A stretch of DNA of 50,020 nt. Origin: a bacterium. GTDB lineage: Bacteria; CAIWAD01. Positions 25,391 through 34,542 of the stretch are shown here, piece by piece (within the stretch, counting starts at the first letter, position 1; the number at the start of each line of letters is the position of its first letter). Where the stretch lies: assembly GCA_030685015.1 (NCBI GenBank), contig JAUXWS010000036.1:1-50020 (forward strand), given 5' to 3'. The translations under genes were made by a program, and so were the position numbers. A model generated the notes under the pieces. It made no database searches, was not told where the DNA came from, and saw only the letters and a program-made list of their open reading frames with translations.

Positions 25391-27481
25391 ATGACCACCC
25401 GCCCTGCCTTGTCCCTCTGTTTCGGGAATGCGGCCCTGGCCGCCACCCTGCTGTTGGCCGCCACTGCCGGCGCCGAGGGCGAGCGCGCCGCCTACCGCGC
25501 CTTCCTGGGGCCGGATGCCACCCTGGGCCTCTGGTCGGTGTGGGAGGTGGCCCAGAACAGGTACCTCCTCACCCTGAGCCTGGAGCCGGACGAGGCCTCG
25601 CCCCCGCTGCGCCTTTTCAATGCGGAGATCGCCTGGGACGCCCTCAAGCTGGTCCCGGCCGGCCCGCCCCAGCCGGGCACCCTCTTCGAGGGCCAGCCCG
25701 AGCAGTGGTTCGGCCACTACGACACGGGCGCCCGGCGCACCGTCACCTGGACCCTGCTGGGGGACGTGGTCGGCGTGGCGCCCGCCGGACCGGCCCTCCT
25801 CTTCAGCCAGCTCTTCCACGCCGTCGATCCCGCCGGCGGCGCGGCCCTGATCGACCTGGTCTCGCTGACACTGCGGGACCCGGACAACCTGCCCATCAGC
25901 GTGGCGGCCGAGGACGAGGTGCTGCTCACCCTCGACGTGACACCGCCCCAGGATTACCTCTTCGACATCGTCGCCCTTCTCCCCTCCGGCAATCAGCTGT
26001 GGACCGCCCAGACCCTGGTCGCCAGCTCCCTGGCCCCCGGGGACGGCAGCCTGGCCGGCCTGCTGCTGAACGAATCGCCCGCCCTGCCGGCCAACAGCGA
26101 TCCCGCCTGGCAGGCGCCGCCCGCCCCCGCCACCTTCACCCTGTCCAGCGGCGACGGGCTGAAGACGGTGCGCGCCTGGCTGCGCGACGAGTACGGCAAC
26201 CGCCTGGCGCTGGCGGACGACATCACCCTGGACACGCAGGCTCCCTTGTATCACGTGACCCAGCTGGACGCCCGGCCCCGCCACGAGGGCTGCCTCGTCA
26301 CGTGGAACAACCCGGTCGCCCCCGACTTCGACCGTGTGCGCCTCTACCGGCGGGGCTGGTCGGACGACGGCGTGCCGCGCTACCCGGAGTACGACGACAT
26401 CGACCCCATGAGCCCCTACCCCGAATCGGAGGCGGCCGCCCTGGCGGCGGGCTTCGCCCTGGCCTATGAAGGCGGCGGCCAGTCCTGGCTGGACCCCGTC
26501 GTGCCGCGGGACGTCTACCGCTACGTGGCCTTCTGCCTGGACCATGCCGGCAACGTGGGTCCAGGCCACGCCAGCGCCCGCGACCGCAGCACCAACTACA
26601 TCCTGGGCGACACCTGGGTGGCCTGGGACGGCACCGTCTTCGTGCGGGACCTGGTGCGCCTCGCCGGCGGCTACGCCACGGCGGAGGGGGATCTCCTCTA
26701 CGATGCGCACCTGGATTATGGCCCCACCGACGACCATCGCCGCGACGGCATCCCCCTCACCGACAACCTGGTGGGCTTCGATGACCTCATGATCTTCGCC
26801 ATGAACTACGGTCCCTTCGGCCCGGTCCTGGCGATGGCGGGCGCCCCGGACAAGGATCCGGCGCTCCGCGGCGCGGACGGCGGAGCGGAACTGGCGCTGT
26901 GCTGGACGGGATCCCGCCTGGCCCTGGCCCTGGCGGGTGAGGCGGACTGGCTGGGCCTGCATCTGCTCCTGGAATGGGACGCGTCAGGGGCCGCCCCCAC
27001 CGTGGAGGCTGGCGGCGAGGCGCGCATCGTGCAAGGCGGGGCCGGCCGGCTCCTGCTCGACCGCATCCTGCTCCCGGGAGAGGATCCGGCCGCCCTCCTG
27101 GCCGAGCTGGACTTCGGCCCCGCCGGTCCGCCCGCCGGCCTGCGCGTGGCGGAACTGGAGTTGCGCGACGGGGCCAACGCCCCCCTGACCGTGCGCGGTG
27201 GCGGCGGCCCCCGCCCGTCGACCCTCGCATTCCAGGGCGCCTGCCCCAATCCCTTCAACCCGGAGACCCTCCTCCGCTTCACGCTGCCCGCGGCGGCGCC
27301 GGTGGAGATCACTGTCTACAACGCCCTGGGTCAACTGGTGCGCCGCCTGGAGCCGGGCGAACTGGCCGCCGGCGCCCACGCCCTGCGCTTGTCCGGCGAA
27401 GGACTGGCCAGCGGCGTCTACCTGCTGGAGCTGCGGGCCGGCGCCGAGACGCGCCGGCAGCGGGCCCTGCTGCTCCGCTGA
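25391..27481 (+). CDS. Surface protein 1: cohesin-like, FnIII-like, dockerin-like, sorting domain
   Basis: A 696-residue exported protein (signal about 1-28). Modules in order are a cohesin-like sandwich (about 35-190: NAEIAWDALKLVP), an Ig-like segment, and an FnIII-like segment (about 290-395: HVTQLDARPRHEGCLVTWNN). A dockerin-like pair of Ca-loop segments follows (about 400-475: YILGDTWVAWDGTVFVRDLVRLAGGY, then VGFDDLMIFAMNYG), then a second sandwich. The C-terminus is a T9SS-type domain (CPNPFNPETLLRFTL, VYNALGQLVRRL, LASGVYLLELRAG). It is the shortest of four tandem proteins sharing this back half. The ATG at 25391 has AAGGGAG upstream. Confidence 0.82.
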   Translation: MTTRPALSLCFGNAALAATLLLAATAGAEGERAAYRAFLGPDATLGLWSVWEVAQNRYLLTLSLEPDEASPPLRLFNAEIAWDALKLVPAGPPQPGTLFEGQPEQWFGHYDTGARRTVTWTLLGDVVGVAPAGPALLFSQLFHAVDPAGGAALIDLVSLTLRDPDNLPISVAAEDEVLLTLDVTPPQDYLFDIVALLPSGNQLWTAQTLVASSLAPGDGSLAGLLLNESPALPANSDPAWQAPPAPATFTLSSGDGLKTVRAWLRDEYGNRLALADDITLDTQAPLYHVTQLDARPRHEGCLVTWNNPVAPDFDRVRLYRRGWSDDGVPRYPEYDDIDPMSPYPESEAAALAAGFALAYEGGGQSWLDPVVPRDVYRYVAFCLDHAGNVGPGHASARDRSTNYILGDTWVAWDGTVFVRDLVRLAGGYATAEGDLLYDAHLDYGPTDDHRRDGIPLTDNLVGFDDLMIFAMNYGPFGPVLAMAGAPDKDPALRGADGGAELALCWTGSRLALALAGEADWLGLHLLLEWDASGAAPTVEAGGEARIVQGGAGRLLLDRILLPGEDPAALLAELDFGPAGPPAGLRVAELELRDGANAPLTVRGGGGPRPSTLAFQGACPNPFNPETLLRFTLPAAAPVEITVYNALGQLVRRLEPGELAAGAHALRLSGEGLASGVYLLELRAGAETRRQRALLLR

Positions 27482-27580
27482 CACATGACACACGCAAGCG
27501 ACGGATTCACATCACCCACGGGACCCGGCCACGCTTTCACCCCATGCGCCGCCGGATCCGAAACCAGAGAGGGACCCATT

Positions 27581-30500
27581 ATGAGTCGACAGCTTCTGAC
27601 CCTGGGAGTGCTGCTCGGCCTGGCCGGCTCGGCCGGCTGGGCGGCCCCGCAACCGGCCATCCCCTTCGACGGGAGCATGCCGATGACCGTCACGGCCAAG
27701 GGCGCAGCCCCGGCCATCGACGCCTTCGGTGATCCGGGCGATTTCGGCGCCGCGGCTGCCGCTGCTGTGGACTACATCCTCGCGATGCAGGCCGACATCA
27801 CCGAAGACAATGCCGGCAATGGCGATCCGGACGGCGACCCCGACGACGGGGGCTGGGACTGGTATCAGACCGATTTCTTCCACTCGTCCGCGATCAGCGC
27901 CCGCAATCTCTATGGCGTGACCGCCAACGGCATCTTGCGCAGCTACCTGAATGACCCTCGCCCGGAGTGGTTCACGGCCATGCAGGACGCCGCCGACGGC
28001 ATGGTGGCCCGCGGGCCAGCCGACGTGCGGAGCGGCCCGGACGTCTGCTTCCTGGTCGATTTCGCCGCCCTTCCCGGCGTGGCCAACCCGGCCACCTACC
28101 AGGCTGCCGCCGTGGCCATCTGGAACTGGCGGATGGCGACCCACGGCAGCCCGACCGGGCTGGCCGAGGCCATTCGCAACCATCACGCCGGTTATGGCTA
28201 CACCAACGGCGTCATCCCCTGGGACGTCGCCCCCTGGGTCAAGGCCGCCATGAAGCTGGACGGCCTTTATCCCATGGCCGGTTATGATGTGGCGGCGGCC
28301 CAGATTGCGCAAGTCCTATGGCAGGACAGCTTCGACGGAGCGCCTGGATACTACGAGCCCTTTGGCGACAATCAGGGCTATGATCCCAGCTGGGCCAACG
28401 TCGACTTCTACTACTACGCCTTGGGCCTGACCGGCTTGATCGACGCCTTCTGCGCCAGCGGCACCCACCTGGATGAACTGCCGGCCCTGGAGACGGCCCT
28501 GCTGGACTGCCAGTACCCCGGTGGCGCCTTCAGCCATCAATGGGGCGCCCAGGGCGACGACGAGGACTGGCAGACCACGGGCTATGCGCTGGGCAGCCTG
28601 GCAAGCTGCCTGTCCGGCAACGAGGCGGCCATCAACGCCGGCAGCTACTGGCTGGCGGGTGAGCAACACTCGTCCGGCGCCTTCGTCTATGACGACGACA
28701 CCCACTATCCGCACATCGCCGGCGAGTGCGCGGCCGGCATGAGCTGGTCCCTGCCCTACACCGTGACCCAGACCCCGGCCTGGCAGCACATCGCCGAGAA
28801 CGACGACCCGCCCTACGTGGATGAGGCGATCGTCCACTATGCGCTGGAGGGCGGCGCCGAGCCTTTCCGCTCGGTGACGGTCTTCATCGCCTACGACGAC
28901 GCCGTGCTGACTCCCGTCGCCCTCACCTTCGACCCGCTCTGGGTGCCCGACTACGCCTCGATCATGTACAACCTGGGCACCAACCCCATCGAGGCGACGC
29001 TGGCCATCCTGGGACCCACCGGCGGCATCACCGGCCCGCTGGACCTCTTCGACCTCCACTTCGACGGCATCAGCGACGGCGTGGACGACATCGCCACCCT
29101 GGTCCACATCAGCCAGGTGGTGATGCGCAGCCCGGTCAACCAGCCCATCTACGCCGCCGGCGGCGACGACGCCATCATCGTGGTGGACGACCTGGCGCCG
29201 ACTCTGGTTGTGAGCCACCCGACGGAGGACTGCCTCAACGCCGGCTTCTGGGTGACCCTGGACGCCGAAGACAACGTCAACCTGAACCGCATCGACTACG
29301 AGTTCAACAACGACGGCATCAAGCACCCGGCGGTCCCCCCGGACTTCCCGGCGGACAGTTTCTTCGACGTCTTCTTCGTGGACATCTCCCTGCTGGGCGA
29401 GGGGGACCACACCATCAGCTGGGATGTCTGGGACGACGTGGGTTACTCCTTCACGACCGACACCTGGACCTTCCACAAGGACACACAGGCGCCCACCGGC
29501 CCGACCAATCTGCTCGCCATGCCCGGCGACCATGAGGTCCACCTGACCTGGACCGCCGGCTCCAACCTGGACACCTACGAGCTGTGGCGGGCCAAGCGCG
29601 GCAGCGACTACCCCTACCCGGGCGGCCGTCCCCCCGCCACCGCCACCCCCTGGCCCGCGGGCTACACCCTGGTGGATGACGACATCAATGCGGGGGCGAC
29701 CAGCTTCTTCGACGTCTTCCCGGCCGACACCTACGCCGACCGCGGCATCTACGACTACCTGCTGGTCGCGGTGGACTGCGTCAACGCCCCCGCCCTCAGC
29801 AACCAGGCCTCCGCCACCAACTACTTCCTGGGCGACTGGGCGGACCCGGCCGGCTACAGCGAGCCCTATGACGGCTTCGTCTGCATCTACGACCTGAACT
29901 TCCTGGGCACCGAGTACGGCAACGCCTCCGCTCCCGCCAACGAGGAGATGGATGTGGCGCCCACCCATGACTGGAGCCGCTTCGGCCTGCCCGGCCCCGA
30001 CGGCCTGCTCAACTTCGAGGACCTCATCGTCCTCGCCATGAACTACCGGGGCGGCTGCTCCACACCCCTGTTGCAGATCCGCCGCGAAGGCGACGCGGGT
30101 GGACGCGGCCTGGACGCCGCCGGCGCGCTGACCCTGGCCGGCCACGGCGCCGAGCGCCAGCTCCTGCTGGACGGCGCCCTGCTGGGCCTGACCGCCGACC
30201 TGGCGACGGACGCGGAGCTGCTGGCCGCGACCAGCACCCACGGCACGGTCCTCTTCTACCGCACGGCCACGGGCTGGACGGTGGACGTGGTGGGCCTGGC
30301 CGACCTGCTTTCCAGCGACACGGTGGTCAGCCTGCGCTTCGCCGAGGGCGCGCAAGTGAGCCTGGCCGGCGCCGAGGGCCGCGACGAGGCCAACCAGATC
30401 CTGCCCCTGGCGGGAGCGACGAACGCGCCGCCCGTGCAGCCCGCCGTCTTCGCGCTGGAGCAGAACCATCCCAACCCCTTCAACCCCACCACCACCATCC

Positions 30501-30706
30501 GCTACAGCCTGGCGGCGGATGGCGCGGCCCGCCTGGCCATCTACAACAGCCTGGGCCAGCAGGTGGTCCTCTTGCAGGACGGCCCCCAGAGCGCCGGCGT
30601 CCATGAGCTGAGCTTCGACGGCTCGGCCCTGGCCAGCGGCCTCTACATCTACCGCCTCGAGGCCGATGGCCGCGTGGCGCAGCAGAAGATGATCCTGGTG
30701 AAGTGA
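27581..30706 (+). CDS. Surface protein 2: alpha/alpha-toroid domain plus shared surface modules
   Basis: A 1041-residue exported protein (signal about 1-22, LLTLGVLLGLAGSAGWA). Residues about 45-400 look like a terpenoid-cyclase/prenyltransferase-type alpha/alpha toroid (GGWDW, NVDFYYYALGLTGLIDAF, CQYPGGAFSHQWG, DEDWQTTGYALGSL); no DxDD or zinc site is visible, so catalysis is uncertain. Then come a cohesin-like module (about 415-540), an Ig-like module, an FnIII-like module (about 650-770), a dockerin-like segment (YFLGDWADPAG to LNFEDLIVLAMNY), a second sandwich and the sorting domain (HPNPFNPTTTIRYSL, ASGLYIYRLEADG). The ATG at 27581 has GAGGGA upstream; the open frame from 27485 is not preferred. 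Confidence 0.85.
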   Translation: MSRQLLTLGVLLGLAGSAGWAAPQPAIPFDGSMPMTVTAKGAAPAIDAFGDPGDFGAAAAAAVDYILAMQADITEDNAGNGDPDGDPDDGGWDWYQTDFFHSSAISARNLYGVTANGILRSYLNDPRPEWFTAMQDAADGMVARGPADVRSGPDVCFLVDFAALPGVANPATYQAAAVAIWNWRMATHGSPTGLAEAIRNHHAGYGYTNGVIPWDVAPWVKAAMKLDGLYPMAGYDVAAAQIAQVLWQDSFDGAPGYYEPFGDNQGYDPSWANVDFYYYALGLTGLIDAFCASGTHLDELPALETALLDCQYPGGAFSHQWGAQGDDEDWQTTGYALGSLASCLSGNEAAINAGSYWLAGEQHSSGAFVYDDDTHYPHIAGECAAGMSWSLPYTVTQTPAWQHIAENDDPPYVDEAIVHYALEGGAEPFRSVTVFIAYDDAVLTPVALTFDPLWVPDYASIMYNLGTNPIEATLAILGPTGGITGPLDLFDLHFDGISDGVDDIATLVHISQVVMRSPVNQPIYAAGGDDAIIVVDDLAPTLVVSHPTEDCLNAGFWVTLDAEDNVNLNRIDYEFNNDGIKHPAVPPDFPADSFFDVFFVDISLLGEGDHTISWDVWDDVGYSFTTDTWTFHKDTQAPTGPTNLLAMPGDHEVHLTWTAGSNLDTYELWRAKRGSDYPYPGGRPPATATPWPAGYTLVDDDINAGATSFFDVFPADTYADRGIYDYLLVAVDCVNAPALSNQASATNYFLGDWADPAGYSEPYDGFVCIYDLNFLGTEYGNASAPANEEMDVAPTHDWSRFGLPGPDGLLNFEDLIVLAMNYRGGCSTPLLQIRREGDAGGRGLDAAGALTLAGHGAERQLLLDGALLGLTADLATDAELLAATSTHGTVLFYRTATGWTVDVVGLADLLSSDTVVSLRFAEGAQVSLAGAEGRDEANQILPLAGATNAPPVQPAVFALEQNHPNPFNPTTTIRYSLAADGAARLAIYNSLGQQVVLLQDGPQSAGVHELSFDGSALASGLYIYRLEADGRVAQQKMILVK

Positions 30707-30717
30707 ACGAGCGAGGG

Positions 30718-30747
30718 ACCGGCCGGCGCCGCGCGGCGCCGGCCGGT
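30718..30747 (+). terminator. Perfect 30-bp palindrome after surface protein 2
   Basis: ACCGGCCGGCGCCGC is followed immediately by its exact reverse complement, 12 bases after the stop, then TTGTG. As RNA it forms a very stable hairpin. It is probably a terminator or mRNA-end stabiliser, although the following T content is poor. Confidence 0.6.
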
Positions 30748-30809
30748 TGTGTCACCGCGCGGCGCGCATCTGCCACGAGAACGCCGCGCAACAACGGGAG
30801 AACATGATC

Positions 30810-33800
30810 ATGAGAAAGTCCATGGCATTGGGCGTGCTGGCCCTGGTCCTCGCCCAGGGGGCGTTGGCCGCGACCATCAACGTGCCGGCAGACCAGCCCA
30901 CGATCCCGGCCGCCTTCACTGTGGCAGGCGCCGGGGACGTGATCAACGTAGCCGCCGGTACGTACGTCCTGCCGTCAGTCGTCGCCTTCAATGTGCCCAA
31001 TCTCACCCTGCAGGGGGCCGGCACCGCCACGACGATCCAGGTCTCCGGCACGGGCGATCGTATCCAGGTCTATGCCGCCGGCGCCACGATCCAGGATTTG
31101 CAAATCGAGAAAACGGACAAGACCGGCGAGCAGAACATCATCCGTGTCGCCGCCTCCGACTTCACGCTCCAGAACACGGAAATCTGGGGCCAATTCGTCA
31201 TCGGCGACGGCGAGGTCAGCCGCGCCATGGTCTTCAATGCGGGAGGCAACTCCGGCATCCTGATCACTGGAAACACCTTCCGCGACCTGCGGCAACCCGC
31301 TTACATCAGCGGCACGCACACGGGCCTCATCTCCAACAACCACACCTACAACACCAAAGGCTGGGTGCTGGAAGGCGGCAACCTCACCTTCACGAGCAAT
31401 ACCTGGGGCCTGGGCGTCCAGGCCAACGTCTACGACGTCGCCATCCTCAGCAACGTTGGTCCTCTCTATTACACCGACATCGTGGCCATGGCCAACGCCA
31501 ACAACGAGGCGGTGATCGAGGACCAGCGCGTCTCGCCGGCGGTTCTCTCCGTCGTCTATGTCGACGCCACCACCTCCTATGGCAGCGACCTGGGCGGCCG
31601 TTACCATCCCTACAGCACCATCACGCCGGCCCTGGCCCGCGTCGTCGGCGGCGGAACGGTCCACGTGGCAGCGGGCAGTTACATCGAGCCCGGACAACTG
31701 GCTGTGACGAAGAACATGACAGTCCTGGGCGCCTCGGCCGCCACAACCCTGGTCAAGCCCGGTACGGGTACCACCAACGGCGGCAACGTCCAGAGCGAAG
31801 CCTTCATTTATGTCGCCTCCGGGGTGACGGCCACCCTGCAGAACCTGGGCGTGGACTGCCTGGGCCAGACGGTCCACCACGCAGTCCAGACCCGCGGCAA
31901 CCTGACTGTGATGGACTGCGCGATCCAGAACGTGCGCCACGGCCTGTACTACGGGCGCGGCGTCGTCTGCTACAAGGGCACGAGCCTGATCAAGAACACG
32001 ACCTTCGCCAACATCGAGCGCATCGGCGTGCACGTCCGCGGCAACGTGGAGACCCCCAACCCGGTCGTCACCGTTGAAAACTGCACCTACACGGGCAAGG
32101 GCTCCGGCGACTGGCTGGACTACGGTGTGGAGTTCGGCGGTGGTGGCGGCGGCACCGTGACCGGCTGCACCATCACGAACTGCCTGGGTGTGGCCTCCAC
32201 CGACGGCTCCACCTCGGCCGGCGTGCTGGTGACGGACTACTGGGGAACGGGCACCAGCGCCGCGATCTCCAGTTCCACCATCAACGGAAACACCACCGGC
32301 GTAGCCGTCGGGTACAATGCCACCGATGCTTCCGTTTGTTCGATCCACGCCTGCGACCTTTCCGGCAATGCTTACGGCGTCGAGGACACCTCGCCGCTGG
32401 GCACGACGGATGCCACCGGCAACTGGTGGGGCGATGCCACCGGCCCGCACCATGCGACCTTGAACCCGGGCGGTCTGGGTGTGGAAGTGAGCGACCATGT
32501 CCTCTTCGACCCCTGGCTGTCCGGCGCCACCATCGACCAGCGCGTCACGGCGGATTGGATCGCCCTGGACGCCCCGGGCAGCCCGCTGACCACGGACCTG
32601 ACCGTGGCCTGCCTGCCCTCCGCCACCTGGCGCGGCGTCAACGTCAGTCTGAGCTACAACGAGGACCTGCTGGACCGGACCGCCTTCACCTTCAACTTCA
32701 GCCATCCCGACGGTCCGCTGATGTACTGGACCTCGTCCACGTCGGGCAGCTTCACCACCATCGACGTCTCCATCGCCATCCCCGGCGTCACCGCCGGGCA
32801 GACGACCCCGGCGGACCTCTTCACCATCACTTTCGACGGCGCGGCCGCAGGCCTGGCGACGATCCAGCTGAACTCCGCGCTGCTGCGCAACCTGAGCAAC
32901 CAGCCCATCACGCCGATCACGCTGGATGGCGTCGAGACGGTCACCATCGACGGCGGCCTGCCCATCATGACCATCGTCGAGGGCACCGGCCCGGGCCACG
33001 AGTGCCTCAATACGAGCCACGTCTACTATGACTTGTCCGCCAGCGACGACATCGGCCTGGACAAGGTCGAGGTGCAGGTCAACGGCGGCGGCTGGAGCCC
33101 GGTGGCGACGGGCATTGGCGCCACCACCTGGAGCCTGGATGACTACGACGTCGCGGTCGGCACGGACGGCCTCTACACCGTCGAGTTCCGCGCCACCGAC
33201 GGCGTGAACTACTCGGCGATCGCCACCGACCAGTTCATCCGCGACACGATGGCGCCTGACGCTCCGGCCGGCCTGGACGCGCGTCCGGCCTTCCACGCCT
33301 GCGACCTCTACTGGACGGCGGGCGGCGGCAGTCCCACCAGCTACACACTCTATTGGAAGAAGCGCCACGGCGTCGACCCGGACAACCAGTATCCCTATCC
33401 GGGCGGCTTGCCGGCGGCCTGGGATGGCCTGGGCGCCGGGGACGGCAGCACCACCGGCATCGCGCTGGGCGGGACCTACCACTTCGACACCGCCAACACC
33501 TTCGCGACGCGCGGCGTCTACGACTTCGTCCTGGCGGCGGTGGACTGCGCCGACAACGAGACGCGCAGCGCCGTGGCCAGCGCCACCAACTACTTCCTGG
33601 GCGATGTGGCAGGCGCTGGCGGCTACGATGGCGTGGTCCACACGGACGACTTGAACGTGCTGGCCCCCATCTATGGTACCACGCCCTCCACCAATCCCGA
33701 GATGGAGATGAACATCGGCCCCACGGACGACTGGTCGAGCTACGGTCTGCCCGCCACCGTCGAGAACACGGCGCTGGTGAATTTCGAGGACCTCATCATC

Positions 33801-34445
33801 TTCGCCATGAACTTCGGCCCCTCGGGTCCGCAGCTGCCCATCACGGCGGCAACGGGCACCGGTGAGCTGGCGCTGCGCATGCAGCCGGCCGATGAGGGCT
33901 ACCACCTGGTGCTGTCCGGCCAGCTCAAGGGCTTCAGCGCCCGCATCGAGAGCAGCGACGCCCTGCTCGCTGCCACGGCGGACTTCCCCGTCTTCTTCTA
34001 TCGCGACGGCGGGGCCTGGGTCGTGGACGCCGTCTCCCTGTCCGGCAACCTGGTGGACGGCAGCACGGTCGCCCTGCATTTCGCGGGCAAGACCACGCCG
34101 GTGCTGGCCGCCGTGGATGGCCGCGACGCGCGCAACCAGCCGCTGGATGTGGCGACGCTGGGGCTGGAGGCCCTGCTGCCCACCAGCTACGCGCTTGAGC
34201 AGAACTTCCCCAATCCCTTCAACCCCACCACCACCATCCGCTACGCGCTGCCCGAGGCCGCCGACCTGAGGCTGGTCCTCTTCAACGCGCTGGGACAGGA
34301 GGTGATGGTGCTGGCCAGCGGCTCCCGCGAGGCCGGCTTCCACGAGGCGCGGCTGGACGGCAGTGGCCTGGCCAGCGGCGTCTATGTCTACCGCCTCGAG
34401 GCGGGACGCTTCATGGACCAGAAGAAGCTGGTCCTCGTCAAGTAA
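30810..34445 (+). CDS. Surface protein 3: beta-helix plus shared surface modules
   Basis: A 1211-residue exported protein (signal about 1-20, MALGVLALVLAQGALA). The N-terminal 580 residues are right-handed beta-helix with two entry motifs (INVPADQPTIPAAFTVAGAGD and GRYHPYSTITPALARVVGGG), ending in the GNWWGDATGPHH motif common in such proteins. Then come a cohesin-like module (about 605-725: SATWRGVNVSLSYNEDLL), an Ig-like module, an FnIII-like module, a dockerin-like segment (YFLGDVAGAGGYDGVVHTDDL, VNFEDLIIFAMNFG), a second sandwich and the sorting domain in the last 82 residues. GGGAG at 30796-30800 suits the ATG at 30810 (spacing 9) better than the one at 30804. Confidence 0.88.
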   Translation: MRKSMALGVLALVLAQGALAATINVPADQPTIPAAFTVAGAGDVINVAAGTYVLPSVVAFNVPNLTLQGAGTATTIQVSGTGDRIQVYAAGATIQDLQIEKTDKTGEQNIIRVAASDFTLQNTEIWGQFVIGDGEVSRAMVFNAGGNSGILITGNTFRDLRQPAYISGTHTGLISNNHTYNTKGWVLEGGNLTFTSNTWGLGVQANVYDVAILSNVGPLYYTDIVAMANANNEAVIEDQRVSPAVLSVVYVDATTSYGSDLGGRYHPYSTITPALARVVGGGTVHVAAGSYIEPGQLAVTKNMTVLGASAATTLVKPGTGTTNGGNVQSEAFIYVASGVTATLQNLGVDCLGQTVHHAVQTRGNLTVMDCAIQNVRHGLYYGRGVVCYKGTSLIKNTTFANIERIGVHVRGNVETPNPVVTVENCTYTGKGSGDWLDYGVEFGGGGGGTVTGCTITNCLGVASTDGSTSAGVLVTDYWGTGTSAAISSSTINGNTTGVAVGYNATDASVCSIHACDLSGNAYGVEDTSPLGTTDATGNWWGDATGPHHATLNPGGLGVEVSDHVLFDPWLSGATIDQRVTADWIALDAPGSPLTTDLTVACLPSATWRGVNVSLSYNEDLLDRTAFTFNFSHPDGPLMYWTSSTSGSFTTIDVSIAIPGVTAGQTTPADLFTITFDGAAAGLATIQLNSALLRNLSNQPITPITLDGVETVTIDGGLPIMTIVEGTGPGHECLNTSHVYYDLSASDDIGLDKVEVQVNGGGWSPVATGIGATTWSLDDYDVAVGTDGLYTVEFRATDGVNYSAIATDQFIRDTMAPDAPAGLDARPAFHACDLYWTAGGGSPTSYTLYWKKRHGVDPDNQYPYPGGLPAAWDGLGAGDGSTTGIALGGTYHFDTANTFATRGVYDFVLAAVDCADNETRSAVASATNYFLGDVAGAGGYDGVVHTDDLNVLAPIYGTTPSTNPEMEMNIGPTDDWSSYGLPATVENTALVNFEDLIIFAMNFGPSGPQLPITAATGTGELALRMQPADEGYHLVLSGQLKGFSARIESSDALLAATADFPVFFYRDGGAWVVDAVSLSGNLVDGSTVALHFAGKTTPVLAAVDGRDARNQPLDVATLGLEALLPTSYALEQNFPNPFNPTTTIRYALPEAADLRLVLFNALGQEVMVLASGSREAGFHEARLDGSGLASGVYVYRLEAGRFMDQKKLVLVK
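34200..34445 (+). repeat. Sorting-domain repeat, copy 1
   Basis: This 246-base 3' end (from CAGAACTTCCCC to the stop) matches 39739-39984 with three differences by eye. It encodes the T9SS-type C-terminal domain. Upstream and downstream of it the two genes diverge clearly. Confidence 0.95.
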
Positions 34446-34458
34446 CACAGAGGAGGGT

Positions 34459-34490
34459 GGCCGGCCGGAGCCGTGGAGTTCCGGCCGGCC
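34459..34490 (+). terminator. Hairpin after surface protein 3
   Basis: An 11-bp perfect stem GGCCGGCCGGA/TCCGGCCGGCC with a 10-base loop lies 13 bases after the stop. Its GGCCGG core resembles the hairpin after surface protein 2. There is no T-run. Confidence 0.55.
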
Positions 34491-34542
34491 GCGTCACACA
34501 CAGCGTGATTTCGATTACGCTGCAAACACCACTGGAGGATTC

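Noticed and set aside
30975-34448. 1157-residue minus-strand ORF opposite surface protein 3
   Set aside because: It is a long antisense frame kept open by GC-biased third positions, with low-complexity His/Val/Gly/Asp-rich sequence and no domain.
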